DNA from: Paludibaculum sp.
GTDB lineage: Bacteria > Acidobacteriota > Terriglobia > Bryobacterales > Bryobacteraceae
Assembly: GCA_029973955.1 (NCBI GenBank)
Contig: JARKQJ010000251.1
Span: forward strand, 1 to 51,593
Direction: 5' to 3'
DNA length: 51,593 nt
This document shows positions 1-8,078 of the stretch, one piece after another. Within the stretch, counting starts at the first letter, position 1; every line of letters begins with the position of its first letter. A program made the translations under genes and the position numbers. The notes under the pieces were generated by a model, which saw nothing but the letters and a program-made list of their open reading frames with translations, made no database searches and was not told where the DNA came from.

Positions 1-602
1 TCGAGGCGGCCGACGACGCCGTTCCAGTTGGTTTGGGTGTGATCGGTGACGGAGTGGGCGTTGCGGCCGACGTCGATTTTGAGGGTGTTGTCGATCAAGA
101 GGGTGAGGGTGTGGCGACCAGGGGCGAGGTTGACGCCGAGATCGTAGAGGTGCGGGGTGGAGAGGCTGTTCTGGGTGCCGAGGTCGCGGCCGTCGAGCCA
201 GGCGCGGGTTTCCCAGTGGGGGCGTTCGAGGAAGAGACGGACATGCTGGCCGCGCCAGTCTTCGGGGATGGTGATTTCGCGCTGGTACCAGGCGGGGCCT
301 TCGTAAGTATAAGGGCGTGAGAGCCAGCCGCGGGAGGGGGCGGAGAGTTTGAGGCCGTAGCCGGCCTGGTCAGTGGAGCCGGGAAGGAAGATGGTGTCGC
401 CCTGGAAGCGCTGCTGATACCACTTCATTTCGAGGCCGGATTTTTCGGCGTCGAGGCGGAATTGCCAGGTGCCCTCGAGTGGGATGGACGCTTGGGCGGA
501 ACAGCCCCGCTGTGTCCACGTAGGGACACAGGTGGCCGTCCCTGGGGTTGGGATGGTTTGGGCGGCCAGGGGGATGGCGAGGAGCGCAAGCAGAGGTTTC
601 AT
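1..602 (-). CDS. Glycoside hydrolase family 2 protein, N-terminal part (3' end outside the window)
   Basis: Reading leftward from the ATG at 600-602 gives about 200 residues with no stop before the window edge. The first 16 residues (MKPLLALLAIPLAAQT) form a signal peptide. After an unusual linker, the sequence GTWQFRLDAEKSGLEMKWY and the later motifs WYQREITIPEDW, RAWLDGRDLG and TDHTQTNWNGVVGRLE are typical of the sugar-binding jelly-roll domain that starts GH2 beta-galactosidases and beta-glucuronidases. The catalytic barrel lies beyond the window, so the substrate cannot be named. The gene starts 9 bp after the stop of the MocA oxidoreductase gene at 612-1904, so the two are probably co-transcribed. 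Residues about 17-39 are encoded by an inserted palindromic element (480-556) that keeps the frame open. The family call is confident. Confidence 0.85.
   Translation of the reverse strand, partial: MKPLLALLAIPLAAQTIPTPGTATCVPTWTQRGCSAQASIPLEGTWQFRLDAEKSGLEMKWYQQRFQGDTIFLPGSTDQAGYGLKLSAPSRGWLSRPYTYEGPAWYQREITIPEDWRGQHVRLFLERPHWETRAWLDGRDLGTQNSLSTPHLYDLGVNLAPGRHTLTLLIDNTLKIDVGRNAHSVTDHTQTNWNGVVGRL
480..556. mobile_element. Small palindromic element flanked by an 8-bp direct repeat, inside the GH2 gene
   Basis: TGGGATGG occurs at 480-487 and again at 549-556. Between the copies lie 61 bp containing a perfect 8-bp stem, CTGTGTCC (510-517) and GGACACAG (524-531), with a 6-nt loop. Outside it is an imperfect outer stem, GGAACAGCC (498-506) against GGCCGTCC (534-541). 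The repeat period is 69 bp, exactly 23 codons, so the GH2 reading frame is kept. This resembles a REP/MITE-type insertion with a target-site duplication. That reading is inference, because no second copy of this element was found in the window. Confidence 0.5.
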
Positions 603-611
603 TTTGATGGA

Positions 612-1904
612 TCAGAGGAGCTTAGAGACGCCGGGGGTGAAGAAGACGGGGTAGGAGCCGTCGGGGCCGGGGCGGGTGGGTGGCTCTGTGTCGGGGCGGA
701 TGTCTTCGGGGAGGGGACGGTGGGCATAGGTAGAGTTGGAGATCTGGTCCCAGGTGACCTCCTTGCCGGAGTAGCAACTGAACTGGCCCATGAGGGTGAT
801 GAGGGTGGAGCGGGCCATGTAGTCGCCGTTGTTGAGGGGGGTGGCGTTGCGGATGGAGTTGAAGAGGGCGACGTGCTCGATGTCGTAGGCGTTGTTCTTG
901 GAGGCGGGGCCGGGGTGGAGCCAGTTGGTTTCGCCGGAGATGGTGAGCTTGAGGAGATCGCAGCGGCCCTTGGTGCCGAGGATGAGGGAAGAGTTTTCGT
1001 TGTAGCAGTTGTCGATGGTGCGGCAGTAGGCATAGATGCGGACGCCGTTGGCGAACTCATAGACGACGGAGTGGTGATCGAAGACGTCGCCGTAGATTTC
1101 GCCTTTGAGGGTGGAGCGGCCGCCCATGCCGTAGGCGCGGACGGGGGCGGTGTTTTTCATGGCCCAACTGGAGCGATCGAGGTTGTGGATGAGGGTTTGG
1201 GGGACATCGTCGCCGCAGAGCCAGTGGAAGTGGTACTGGTTGCTGGCCTGGTATTCGATTTCAGAGAGGCCGGGGACGCGCTGGTACATGACATAGGGCG
1301 GGCGGAGCCAGGTTTCCTGGATGGCGACGATGTCGCCGATGGCGCCGTCGTGGACGCGCTTCATGGTTTCCTGATAGCCGGGGTGGTAGCGGCTCTGGAG
1401 CCCGCTGACGACGGAGAGGCGCTTTTCGGAAGCGAGCTTGAGGGCGGCGCGGAGCATCTGGATGCCGTAGGGGTCGATGGCGTGGGGCTTTTCGAGGAAG
1501 ACGTGCTTGCCTGCTTCGATGGCGGCCTTGAGGTGGAGGGGGTGGAACTTGGCGGCGTTGGCGATGATGACGACGTCGGAGCTGGCGATGACGTGCTTGT
1601 AAGCATCGAAACCCTTGAAGCAGTGGTTGTCGTCGACGGTGACCTGGCCGGGATATTTGAGTTTGAGGGCGGCGCGCTTTTCCTGAACGCGATCGAGGCG
1701 GATGTCGCCCATGGCGACGATTTGAATGTCTTTGCCGGCGTTCATGGCATTCATGGCGGCTGCTTCGCCGCGGCCACCGCAACCGATGACGCCGACCTTG
1801 ATGGCGGAAGAGGCGGCGACGTAGCCGGGGAGGGGGGCGGAGACGGCGGCGGCCGAGGCGGCGAGCTTGAGGAAATCGCGGCGAGGGGAGGAGAGATATT
1901 GCAT
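612..1904 (-). CDS. Gfo/Idh/MocA family oxidoreductase with Tat signal
   Basis: The protein has 430 residues. The start at 1902-1904 is preceded by AGGA at a suitable distance. The N-terminus SPRRDFLKLA is a near-consensus twin-arginine signal. A Rossmann nucleotide-binding motif VGVIGCGGRG follows at about residues 37-46, and the family EKP motif is at about 138-140 (FLEKPHAIDPYG). The C-terminal half has the alpha/beta substrate-binding fold expected of the family. Such enzymes oxidise or reduce sugar hydroxyls with NAD(P); export by Tat would carry the folded, cofactor-loaded protein to the periplasm. The GH2 gene follows 9 bp downstream, and the rhamnosidase gene diverges from the 96-bp region upstream. 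Its sugar substrate is unknown. Confidence 0.88.
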   Translation of the reverse strand: MQYLSSPRRDFLKLAASAAAVSAPLPGYVAASSAIKVGVIGCGGRGEAAAMNAMNAGKDIQIVAMGDIRLDRVQEKRAALKLKYPGQVTVDDNHCFKGFDAYKHVIASSDVVIIANAAKFHPLHLKAAIEAGKHVFLEKPHAIDPYGIQMLRAALKLASEKRLSVVSGLQSRYHPGYQETMKRVHDGAIGDIVAIQETWLRPPYVMYQRVPGLSEIEYQASNQYHFHWLCGDDVPQTLIHNLDRSSWAMKNTAPVRAYGMGGRSTLKGEIYGDVFDHHSVVYEFANGVRIYAYCRTIDNCYNENSSLILGTKGRCDLLKLTISGETNWLHPGPASKNNAYDIEHVALFNSIRNATPLNNGDYMARSTLITLMGQFSCYSGKEVTWDQISNSTYAHRPLPEDIRPDTEPPTRPGPDGSYPVFFTPGVSKLL

Positions 1905-1970
1905 GGCGGATCCTGGAATGAGGCTGAGACAACAGTATTGCGGCGCACGGCGGAAGTCAACGCAAGGCGG

Positions 1971-1992
1971 TAGAATCGTGGCACCGAAGGAG
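1971..1992 (+). promoter_or_regulatory. -10-like hexamer and Shine-Dalgarno site before the rhamnosidase gene
   Basis: TAGAAT at 1971-1976 resembles a sigma-70 -10 box and AAGGAG at 1987-1992 is a strong ribosome binding site. The Shine-Dalgarno position argues for translation from the GTG at 2001-2003 (8-nt spacing), not from the GTG at 1992, which overlaps the site. No clear -35 box was seen. Confidence 0.45.
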
Positions 1993-2000
1993 TGTGCGCA

Positions 2001-4670
2001 GTGACGAAGCAGTGGGTTCTGGCGCTGGCGGCGCCGTTGTGTCTGAGCGCGGCGGTGACGCCGGAGGGGTTGCGTTGCGAGTACCGGAAGAGCCCGCTGA
2101 ACGTGGATGCGGAGCGGCCGCGTTTGAGTTGGACGCTGACGTCGAACGAGCGCGCGCAGCGGCAGACGGCGTACCGGGTGGTGGTGGCTTCGACGGCGGA
2201 TAGGCTGGAGCGGGGCGTGGGGGACTTGTGGGATTCGGGCAAAGTGGCGTCGGGCGCGGCGGCGCAGGTGGAGTATGCGGGGAAGAAGCTGGGGTCGTTT
2301 CAGCGGTGCTTCTGGAAGGTGCAGGCGTGGGACAAAGACGGGCAGGCGGGACCTTGGAGCGCGGCTGCGGAATGGGCGATGGGCGTGCTGCGGCCGGAGG
2401 ATTGGAAGGGCGACTGGATTGCGGATGCGCGGGCCCCGATGACGCGGCCAATGCCGCGGTTCCGGAAGAAGTTTGAGGTGGCGAAGGCGGTGAAGCGGGC
2501 GGTGGTGTACGCGTCCGCGGGCGGGTTTTACGAGCTGTACCTGAATGGCGAGAAGGTTGGGGATGAGGTGCTGGCGCCGCTATGGACGAACTACCGGAAG
2601 AGCGTGCTGTATGGGGCGTTCGACGTGACGCGGCAGATGAAGCGCGGGGCGAATGTGTTTGCGGCGGAGCTGGGAAATGGGTTCTACAGCATTCCGGGGG
2701 GCCGGTATGTGAAGTTCACGGGATCGTTTGGGGCGCCAGTGCTGCTGGTGATGGCGCGGATCGAGTATGAGGATGGGACGGTGGAGACGGTGGGGACGAA
2801 TGGGAGCTGGAAGCTGAAGTCCGGGCCAACAGTGTTTTCGTGCATCCATGGCGGAGAGGACTTCGACGCGCGGCTGGATGAGCCGGGATGGATGACGGCG
2901 GAGTTCGACGATTCGAAGTGGAGAGGCGCGGGGTTTGACGGGCAGCCGGGGGGGCCGGTGGTAGCGCAGGCGGCGGCTGGGGTGAAGGTGATGAAGCGGT
3001 ATGAGGCGGTGAAGGTGACGGAGCCGGCGGCGGGGGTGCGGGTTTACGATTTGGGGCAGAATCTGGCAGGGTGGCCGCGGGTGAAGGTGCGGGGGAAGGC
3101 GGGTTCGTTCGTGAAGATGGCGACGGCGGAGCTGCTGAACGCGGAGGGGCGGTTGGACACGCGGAGCGCGACGGGGAGCGCGGCGCAGAGCGTGTATTTC
3201 ACGTACACGTTGCGGGGCGAGGGCGTGGAGGAGTGGCACCCGAAGTTCGCATATACGGGGTTCCGGTATGTGGAGGTGACGGGCGATGCGGAGGTGGTGA
3301 GTCTGGGTGCGGATTACGTACACAACTCGACGGAGCGGGCAGGGTCGTTTACGAGTTCGAGCGAGCTGTTCAACCGGACGAACGAGCTGGTGGACTACGC
3401 GGTGCGGGCGAATTTCCAGAGCGTGCTGACGGACTGCCCGCACAGGGAGAAGCTGGGCTGGCTGGAAGTGGCGCACCTGATGGGCCCGTCGATTCTCTAC
3501 AATTTCGACGCGGGGCCGTTCTACGGGAAGATTGCGCGGGACACGCGCGAGGCGCAGACGGATGCGGGTCTGGTGCCGGATATCGCTCCGGAGTACACGG
3601 TGTTCCGAGGGGGTTTCCGGGATTCGCCGGAGTGGGGCAGCGCGGTGGCCGCAGTGCCGTGGTTGATGTACCGGTGGTACGGCGACAAGCGGGCTTTATC
3701 GGAGAGCTATGCAGCGATGGCGAAGTACGACGAGTATCTGGCGGGGATGTCGAAGGACTCGATTCTGACGCATGGGCTGGGGGACTGGTATGACGTGGGT
3801 CCGGGTGGGCCGGGAGCTTCGAAGCTGACACCGCGGGGCGTGACGGCGACGGCGTTCCGGTATCAGAACCTGCGGATTCTGGAGGAGTCGGCGGGACTGC
3901 TGGGAAAGGCGGCAGAGCGGGCTTCGTACGCAGCGGAGGCGGAGACGGTGAAGCGGCGTTTCAATGAGACTTTCTGGGATGCGGGGAAGAGTTACTACGG
4001 GACAGGCAGCCAGGCGGCACAGGCGATTGCGCTGGTGATGGGCCTGGCTCCGGAGAGTGCGCGCGCGGGAGTTTTGCAGCAACTGGCCGGCGACATTCAT
4101 GCGCGGGGGGATCAGCAGACGGCCGGGGATATCGGGTACCGGTTTGTGGTGCGGGCGTTGACAGACGCAGGGCGGGGCGATGTGCTGTATGCGGTGAACT
4201 CGCGGACGAATGCGCCGAGCTATGGGTACCAGATCGCGCAGGGGGTGACATCGCTGGCGGAGGCGTGGGATGCGGATGCGGCGAGCTCGCAGAACCACTG
4301 CATGCTGGGCCATGTGCAGGAGTGGTTCATCACGGGGCTGGCGGGGATCGACCAGATGCCAGGCTCGGCGGGCTTTGAGAGGATTTTGATCCGGCCGGGC
4401 GTGGTGGGCGAGCTGAAGAGTGCGGGGGGGCACTACGATTCAATCCGCGGGCGGATTGAGAGCCGGTGGAGGGTGGAAGGATCGGATTTGAAGATGGACG
4501 TGACGATTCCGGTGAATGCGGCGGCGGAGGTGTGGGTGCCGGCGCGGTCGGCGGAGTCGGTGAAAGAGAGCGGGCGGGAGGGTTGGAAGTTTTTGAGGAT
4601 GGAACGCGGAGCGGCGGTGTTTGAAGTGGGGTCGGGCCGCTATGCGTTTACGTCGGAGAAGTTTCGGTAA
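2001..4670 (+). CDS. Alpha-L-rhamnosidase, glycoside hydrolase family 78
   Basis: The protein has 889 residues from the GTG at 2001, and a signal peptide (MTKQWVLALAAPLCLSAA) predicts export. The order of regions matches GH78: an N-terminal fibronectin-like segment with PRLSWTLTS (from about residue 30), a carbohydrate-binding-like region with FYELYLNGEKVGDEVLAP, then the alpha/alpha barrel. The barrel motif SVLTDCPHREKLGWLE contains the Asp/Glu cluster that supplies the general acid in this family. NHCMLGHVQEWFITGLAGI carries the Glu expected to act as base. The enzyme should release terminal L-rhamnose from plant glycosides or polysaccharides. The next gene starts 12 bp downstream and encodes a sugar isomerase-family protein, so released sugar may be processed by its neighbour. 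Confidence 0.92.
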   Translation: MTKQWVLALAAPLCLSAAVTPEGLRCEYRKSPLNVDAERPRLSWTLTSNERAQRQTAYRVVVASTADRLERGVGDLWDSGKVASGAAAQVEYAGKKLGSFQRCFWKVQAWDKDGQAGPWSAAAEWAMGVLRPEDWKGDWIADARAPMTRPMPRFRKKFEVAKAVKRAVVYASAGGFYELYLNGEKVGDEVLAPLWTNYRKSVLYGAFDVTRQMKRGANVFAAELGNGFYSIPGGRYVKFTGSFGAPVLLVMARIEYEDGTVETVGTNGSWKLKSGPTVFSCIHGGEDFDARLDEPGWMTAEFDDSKWRGAGFDGQPGGPVVAQAAAGVKVMKRYEAVKVTEPAAGVRVYDLGQNLAGWPRVKVRGKAGSFVKMATAELLNAEGRLDTRSATGSAAQSVYFTYTLRGEGVEEWHPKFAYTGFRYVEVTGDAEVVSLGADYVHNSTERAGSFTSSSELFNRTNELVDYAVRANFQSVLTDCPHREKLGWLEVAHLMGPSILYNFDAGPFYGKIARDTREAQTDAGLVPDIAPEYTVFRGGFRDSPEWGSAVAAVPWLMYRWYGDKRALSESYAAMAKYDEYLAGMSKDSILTHGLGDWYDVGPGGPGASKLTPRGVTATAFRYQNLRILEESAGLLGKAAERASYAAEAETVKRRFNETFWDAGKSYYGTGSQAAQAIALVMGLAPESARAGVLQQLAGDIHARGDQQTAGDIGYRFVVRALTDAGRGDVLYAVNSRTNAPSYGYQIAQGVTSLAEAWDADAASSQNHCMLGHVQEWFITGLAGIDQMPGSAGFERILIRPGVVGELKSAGGHYDSIRGRIESRWRVEGSDLKMDVTIPVNAAAEVWVPARSAESVKESGREGWKFLRMERGAAVFEVGSGRYAFTSEKFR

Positions 4671-4682
4671 GGAGTCATCGAG

Positions 4683-6074
4683 ATGAAAGCGCGCATTGGA
4701 GTATTCGGCATAGGATTGGCGGCGTATTGGGACCAGTTCCCGGGATTGAAGGAACGGCTGGTGGGGTACCAGAAGAGAGTGGAGGAGAGGATTGCGGGCA
4801 CGGGCGCGACGGTGGAGTCCGCCGGGTTGGTAGACGATGCGCCATCGGCGAGAGCGGCGGGCGAGAGCTTCGCGCGGCAGGATCTGGATCTGTTGATTTG
4901 TTATGTGGGGACGTATGCGACTTCGAGCCAGGTGCTGCCGATCGTGCAGCAATCGAAGGTGCGGGTGCTGGTGCTGAACCTGCAGCCGGTGGAGGCTCTG
5001 GATTACGAGCACACGGACACGGGCGAGTGGCTGGCGAACTGCAGCACGTGCTGCGTGCCGGAGATATCGAACGCGTTTGTGCGGGCGAAGGTGCCGTTCC
5101 AGGTGGTGTCGGGGACATTGGACGACGACGCGGCGTGGCGGGAGATTGCGTCGTGGTGCCGGGCGGCGGGCGCGGCGCGGGCGTTGCGGAAGTCGAGGAT
5201 CGGATTCCTGGGGCACACGTATCCGGGGATGCTGGATATGTACACGGACTTCACGGCGGTGCATGCGCAGTTGGGCGCGCACGTGGAGGTGCTGGAGATG
5301 TGCGACCTGGGGACGCGCGTGCCGGCGGCCGCGGAGAGCGTGGTGGCAGCGAAGCTGGAAGAGGCGCGGGCGGCGTTCACGATCGATAAGTCAGTGGCGG
5401 AGGAAGACCTGGAGTGGGCGGCGCGCGTGGCGGTGGGGCTGGACCGGATGGTGGCGGATTTCGACTTGCAGGGGTTGACGTATTACTACCGCGGATTGGA
5501 TGGGAATGAAGCGGAGCGGTTGGGGGCGGGCCTGATTCTGGGGAACTCGCTGCTGACGGCGCGGGGCGTGCCGGCGAGCGGCGAAGGGGATTTGAAGACG
5601 TGCGTGGCGATGCTGCTGATGGACCGGCTGGGGGCGGGCGGATCGTACACGGAGTTCTATGCGATGGACTTCAAGGAGCAGTTCGTGCTGATGGGGCACG
5701 ACGGGCCGGGGCACATCGCGATCAGCAATGAGAAGCCGGTGCTGCGGGGGTTGGGGCTGTATCACGGGAAGCGCGGGCATGGGGTTTCTGTGGAATTCAA
5801 AGTGAAGACGGGGCCGGTGACGGTGATGGGCTGCACGCAGAAGGCGGATGGGTCGTTGAAGCTGCTGGGGGCAGAGGGGGAGTCGTTGCCGGGGCCGACG
5901 ATGAAGATTGGGAACACGAATTCGCGGCTGCGGTTTGGACACGGGCCGGCGGAGTTTGTGGACCGGTGGTGCGCGGAGGGTCCGACGCATCACTGCGCGC
6001 TGGGGGTGGGGCACCGGTTGGAGGAGTTGAAGAAGGTGGCGCGGTTGTTGGAAGTGGAGTTCGTGGTGGTGTAG
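4683..6074 (+). CDS. L-fucose/L-arabinose isomerase family protein
   Basis: The protein has 463 residues. The ribosome binding site GGAG overlaps the stop of the rhamnosidase gene, so the two are translationally linked. There is no signal peptide, so it should act in the cytoplasm. The N-terminus RIGVFGIGLAAYWDQFPGL, the motif YVGTYATSS and the C-terminal region with SGEGDLKTCVAML and GHDGPGHIAI match the L-fucose isomerase-like fold, which converts an aldose to a ketose. In this operon the likely substrate is L-rhamnose or a related deoxy- or pentose sugar freed by the upstream enzyme. That is inference; the family contains members with unproven activity. The gene ends before a strong terminator at 6082-6112. 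Confidence 0.82.
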   Translation: MKARIGVFGIGLAAYWDQFPGLKERLVGYQKRVEERIAGTGATVESAGLVDDAPSARAAGESFARQDLDLLICYVGTYATSSQVLPIVQQSKVRVLVLNLQPVEALDYEHTDTGEWLANCSTCCVPEISNAFVRAKVPFQVVSGTLDDDAAWREIASWCRAAGAARALRKSRIGFLGHTYPGMLDMYTDFTAVHAQLGAHVEVLEMCDLGTRVPAAAESVVAAKLEEARAAFTIDKSVAEEDLEWAARVAVGLDRMVADFDLQGLTYYYRGLDGNEAERLGAGLILGNSLLTARGVPASGEGDLKTCVAMLLMDRLGAGGSYTEFYAMDFKEQFVLMGHDGPGHIAISNEKPVLRGLGLYHGKRGHGVSVEFKVKTGPVTVMGCTQKADGSLKLLGAEGESLPGPTMKIGNTNSRLRFGHGPAEFVDRWCAEGPTHHCALGVGHRLEELKKVARLLEVEFVVV

Positions 6075-6081
6075 AGAGTGA

Positions 6082-6112
6082 TGAGGCCGGGCTTGGCGGT
6101 CGCCCGGCCTCA
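6082..6112 (+). terminator. Intrinsic terminator after the sugar isomerase gene
   Basis: TGAGGCCGGGC (6082-6092) and GCCCGGCCTCA (6102-6112) form a perfect 11-bp stem with a 9-nt loop, followed by GTTGTTTGG. It lies in the 58-bp gap between two convergent genes and may serve both. Confidence 0.7.
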
Positions 6113-6132
6113 GTTGTTTGGATCCGTCGCGC

Positions 6133-6732
6133 TCAGGAGGATTGCTTGAGGGCGGCGAGGCGGACGGGTTTGGGGACGTTGGGGCCGGTGAGGGCTTTGA
6201 GGAGGTCCGGGGTGGCGCAGATGAGGGCGGCGCGGGCGGCGATGGGCTGGAGTTCGGCGCGGACGGAGGTGAGGGCCTGGTGGAGGGCCTTGGCGGCCTG
6301 GGGTGTGGCGATGCGGCCGAGGGCGGCGAGGGCGGCTCCGGCTACGTCTTTGTCGGCGTTGTCGATGTATTTGACTAGAGCATCGACGGCTTTGGGGTCC
6401 TGACGGACTCCGAGGGAGGTGATGGCTCCGGCGAGGCGGCGGCCGGTGAGCTTGGGCAGCGCGTTGCGGAGCGCGGTGGAGGCGGAGGGATCGGGGTTGG
6501 GCTCCAGGGCGAAGCGGGCGTAGTTGGATAGCTCGGGGTGATCGAGGAGGGCGGCGACGGCGGGGACGGCGTCCTTGCCGCCGATGACGGCGAGGCGATG
6601 GCAGGCCTTGGCCTTCTGGAAGACGGTGGCCTTGGGGTCGTTCACCATCTGGATGAGCCTGGGGGCGTCGAGGGTGAGGATGGAGGCGGCGTCGAACTCG
6701 GGGGGAACGGTGGGGAGGGGTCGTTGTTGCAT
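6133..6732 (-). CDS. HEAT-repeat protein
   Basis: The protein has 199 residues. AAGGAG lies 7 nt before the ATG, supporting the start. It consists almost wholly of helical repeats, for example KDAVPAVAALLDHPELSNYARFAL, a segment with DPKAVDALVKYIDN, and DVAGAALAALGRIATPQAAKAL. No signal peptide or catalytic motif is visible. It is the last gene of a leftward operon, 19 bp after the MocA gene and behind an exported isomerase-fold gene. HEAT proteins are usually scaffolds. It may bind one of these enzymes, but that is only suggested by position. Confidence 0.8.
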   Translation of the reverse strand: MQQRPLPTVPPEFDAASILTLDAPRLIQMVNDPKATVFQKAKACHRLAVIGGKDAVPAVAALLDHPELSNYARFALEPNPDPSASTALRNALPKLTGRRLAGAITSLGVRQDPKAVDALVKYIDNADKDVAGAALAALGRIATPQAAKALHQALTSVRAELQPIAARAALICATPDLLKALTGPNVPKPVRLAALKQSS

Positions 6733-6751
6733 GGTTGGATCTCCTTGTGGG

Positions 6752-8056
6752 TTAGCCGAGCGAGTTGCAGATGGCCTCGTGGCGGTAAGGTTCGCGGTAA
6801 GCGCGGGCGCGCATGCGGTTGGCCTGTTCGTCGTTGACGAAGGCGCGTTTGGCGGGATCCCAGGTACATTTGCGGCCGAGCTGCCAGGCGATGTAGGCGG
6901 CGTGGCAGGTGACGTGGGCGTTGCAGGAGGATTCGGCGTTGGAGCGCGGCTGGGTGCGGGAGCGGATGCAGTTGAGGAAGTCCTGGATGTGGCGCGAGGG
7001 GTCGGTGCCGCGCATGGTGACGGTGCGGTGCTCGGAGCGGAGGTTTTCGGAGAGCTCGATTTTGCCGGAGTCGGCGGTTTCGACCCAGCCGTCGGTGCCT
7101 TCGAAGCGGACGTGGCAGGTGCCGAGGTTCATCCAGCCGTCGGGGCGCATCACGAGCTTGACGCCGTTGGCGTAGCGGGCGTTGACGCCGTTGGGGGTGG
7201 GCTCGTATTCGATGGCCTGGGTGTTATCGGCATCGGCGGCCCACTGGCAGAGGTCGACGGTGTGGGAGCCCCATTCGAGGATGCCGCCGCCGTGGAAGTC
7301 CCAGAATTGGCCGCGGCCGCCGTTGGGGTAGCGGGAGTTGTAGGGGCGCCAGGGGCAGGGGCCGAGCCACTGATCCCAATCGAAGACGCGGGGGTCGGGC
7401 TCGGGTTCGGCGGGCCACCAGTTGTGGCCGAGGCGGGAGAGGGGGGCGAGGGTGTTGGCGTGGACGGATTGAAGGCGGCCGAGCTTGCCGCCGCGGGCGA
7501 GGCCGACGGCGAGTTCGAAGTTGGGGACGTTGCGGCGCTGGCAGCCGGCCTGGTAGACGCGGCCGTAGCGGCGGACGGTTTCGGCGAGGGCGTAGCTTTC
7601 GGCGATGGTGAGGGAGAGGGGCTTTTCGCAGAAGATGTCCTTGCCGGCTTCGGCGGCCCAGATGGACATGAGGGTATGCCAGCGGTCACTGGTGGCGATG
7701 AGGACGGCTTCGATGTCAGGGCGGGCCAGGAGGTCCTGCGCGTTCGAGTACATCTTGCAGTCGTGGTTGCCCTGGGCGTTATCGATGAGGGATTTGATGG
7801 ACTCGCGGCGGTCTTCGCGGATGTCGCAGTTGGCGACGAACTGGACGCGGGGATCGGAGAGGAAGGACTTGATGTCCTCGGTGCCGCGGCCGCCGATGCC
7901 GATGGCGCCCATGACGATGCGGTCGTTGGGCGAGACGGGGGCGGCGGACTGGGCTGGAGACTGGGCGAGGGCACTCGGAGCGGAGGAGAGTGCGGCGAGG
8001 GCGGCGGTGCGTTGGGCAAAGCCGCGGCGGGTGAAGATGGAAGGAGCTTTTGGCAT
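6752..8056 (-). CDS. Gfo/Idh/MocA family oxidoreductase with Tat signal
   Basis: The protein has 434 residues. The ATG at 8054-8056 gives the signal FTRRGFAQRTAALAAL, a twin-arginine-like leader; a longer frame upstream would overlap the previous gene. A Rossmann motif GAIGIGGRG is at about residues 50-58 and the EKP motif at about 144-146 (FCEKPLSLTIAESYALA). The motif WDFHGGGILEWGSHTVDL is common in the exported MocA enzymes of Acidobacteria and Planctomycetes. It lies 22 bp behind the exported isomerase-fold gene and 19 bp before the HEAT-repeat gene, with the same orientation, so the three probably work together on a sugar in the periplasm. It is a different subfamily from the MocA protein at 612-1904. 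Confidence 0.88.
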   Translation of the reverse strand: MPKAPSIFTRRGFAQRTAALAALSSAPSALAQSPAQSAAPVSPNDRIVMGAIGIGGRGTEDIKSFLSDPRVQFVANCDIREDRRESIKSLIDNAQGNHDCKMYSNAQDLLARPDIEAVLIATSDRWHTLMSIWAAEAGKDIFCEKPLSLTIAESYALAETVRRYGRVYQAGCQRRNVPNFELAVGLARGGKLGRLQSVHANTLAPLSRLGHNWWPAEPEPDPRVFDWDQWLGPCPWRPYNSRYPNGGRGQFWDFHGGGILEWGSHTVDLCQWAADADNTQAIEYEPTPNGVNARYANGVKLVMRPDGWMNLGTCHVRFEGTDGWVETADSGKIELSENLRSEHRTVTMRGTDPSRHIQDFLNCIRSRTQPRSNAESSCNAHVTCHAAYIAWQLGRKCTWDPAKRAFVNDEQANRMRARAYREPYRHEAICNSLG

Positions 8057-8078
8057 GGAGTGAGTCCTGAGAGATGGT

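Noticed and set aside
462..1973. Long open frame on the plus strand rich in Gly, Asp, Val and Glu
   Set aside because: It is the complement of the MocA gene; high GC keeps the opposite frame open. No domain is visible.
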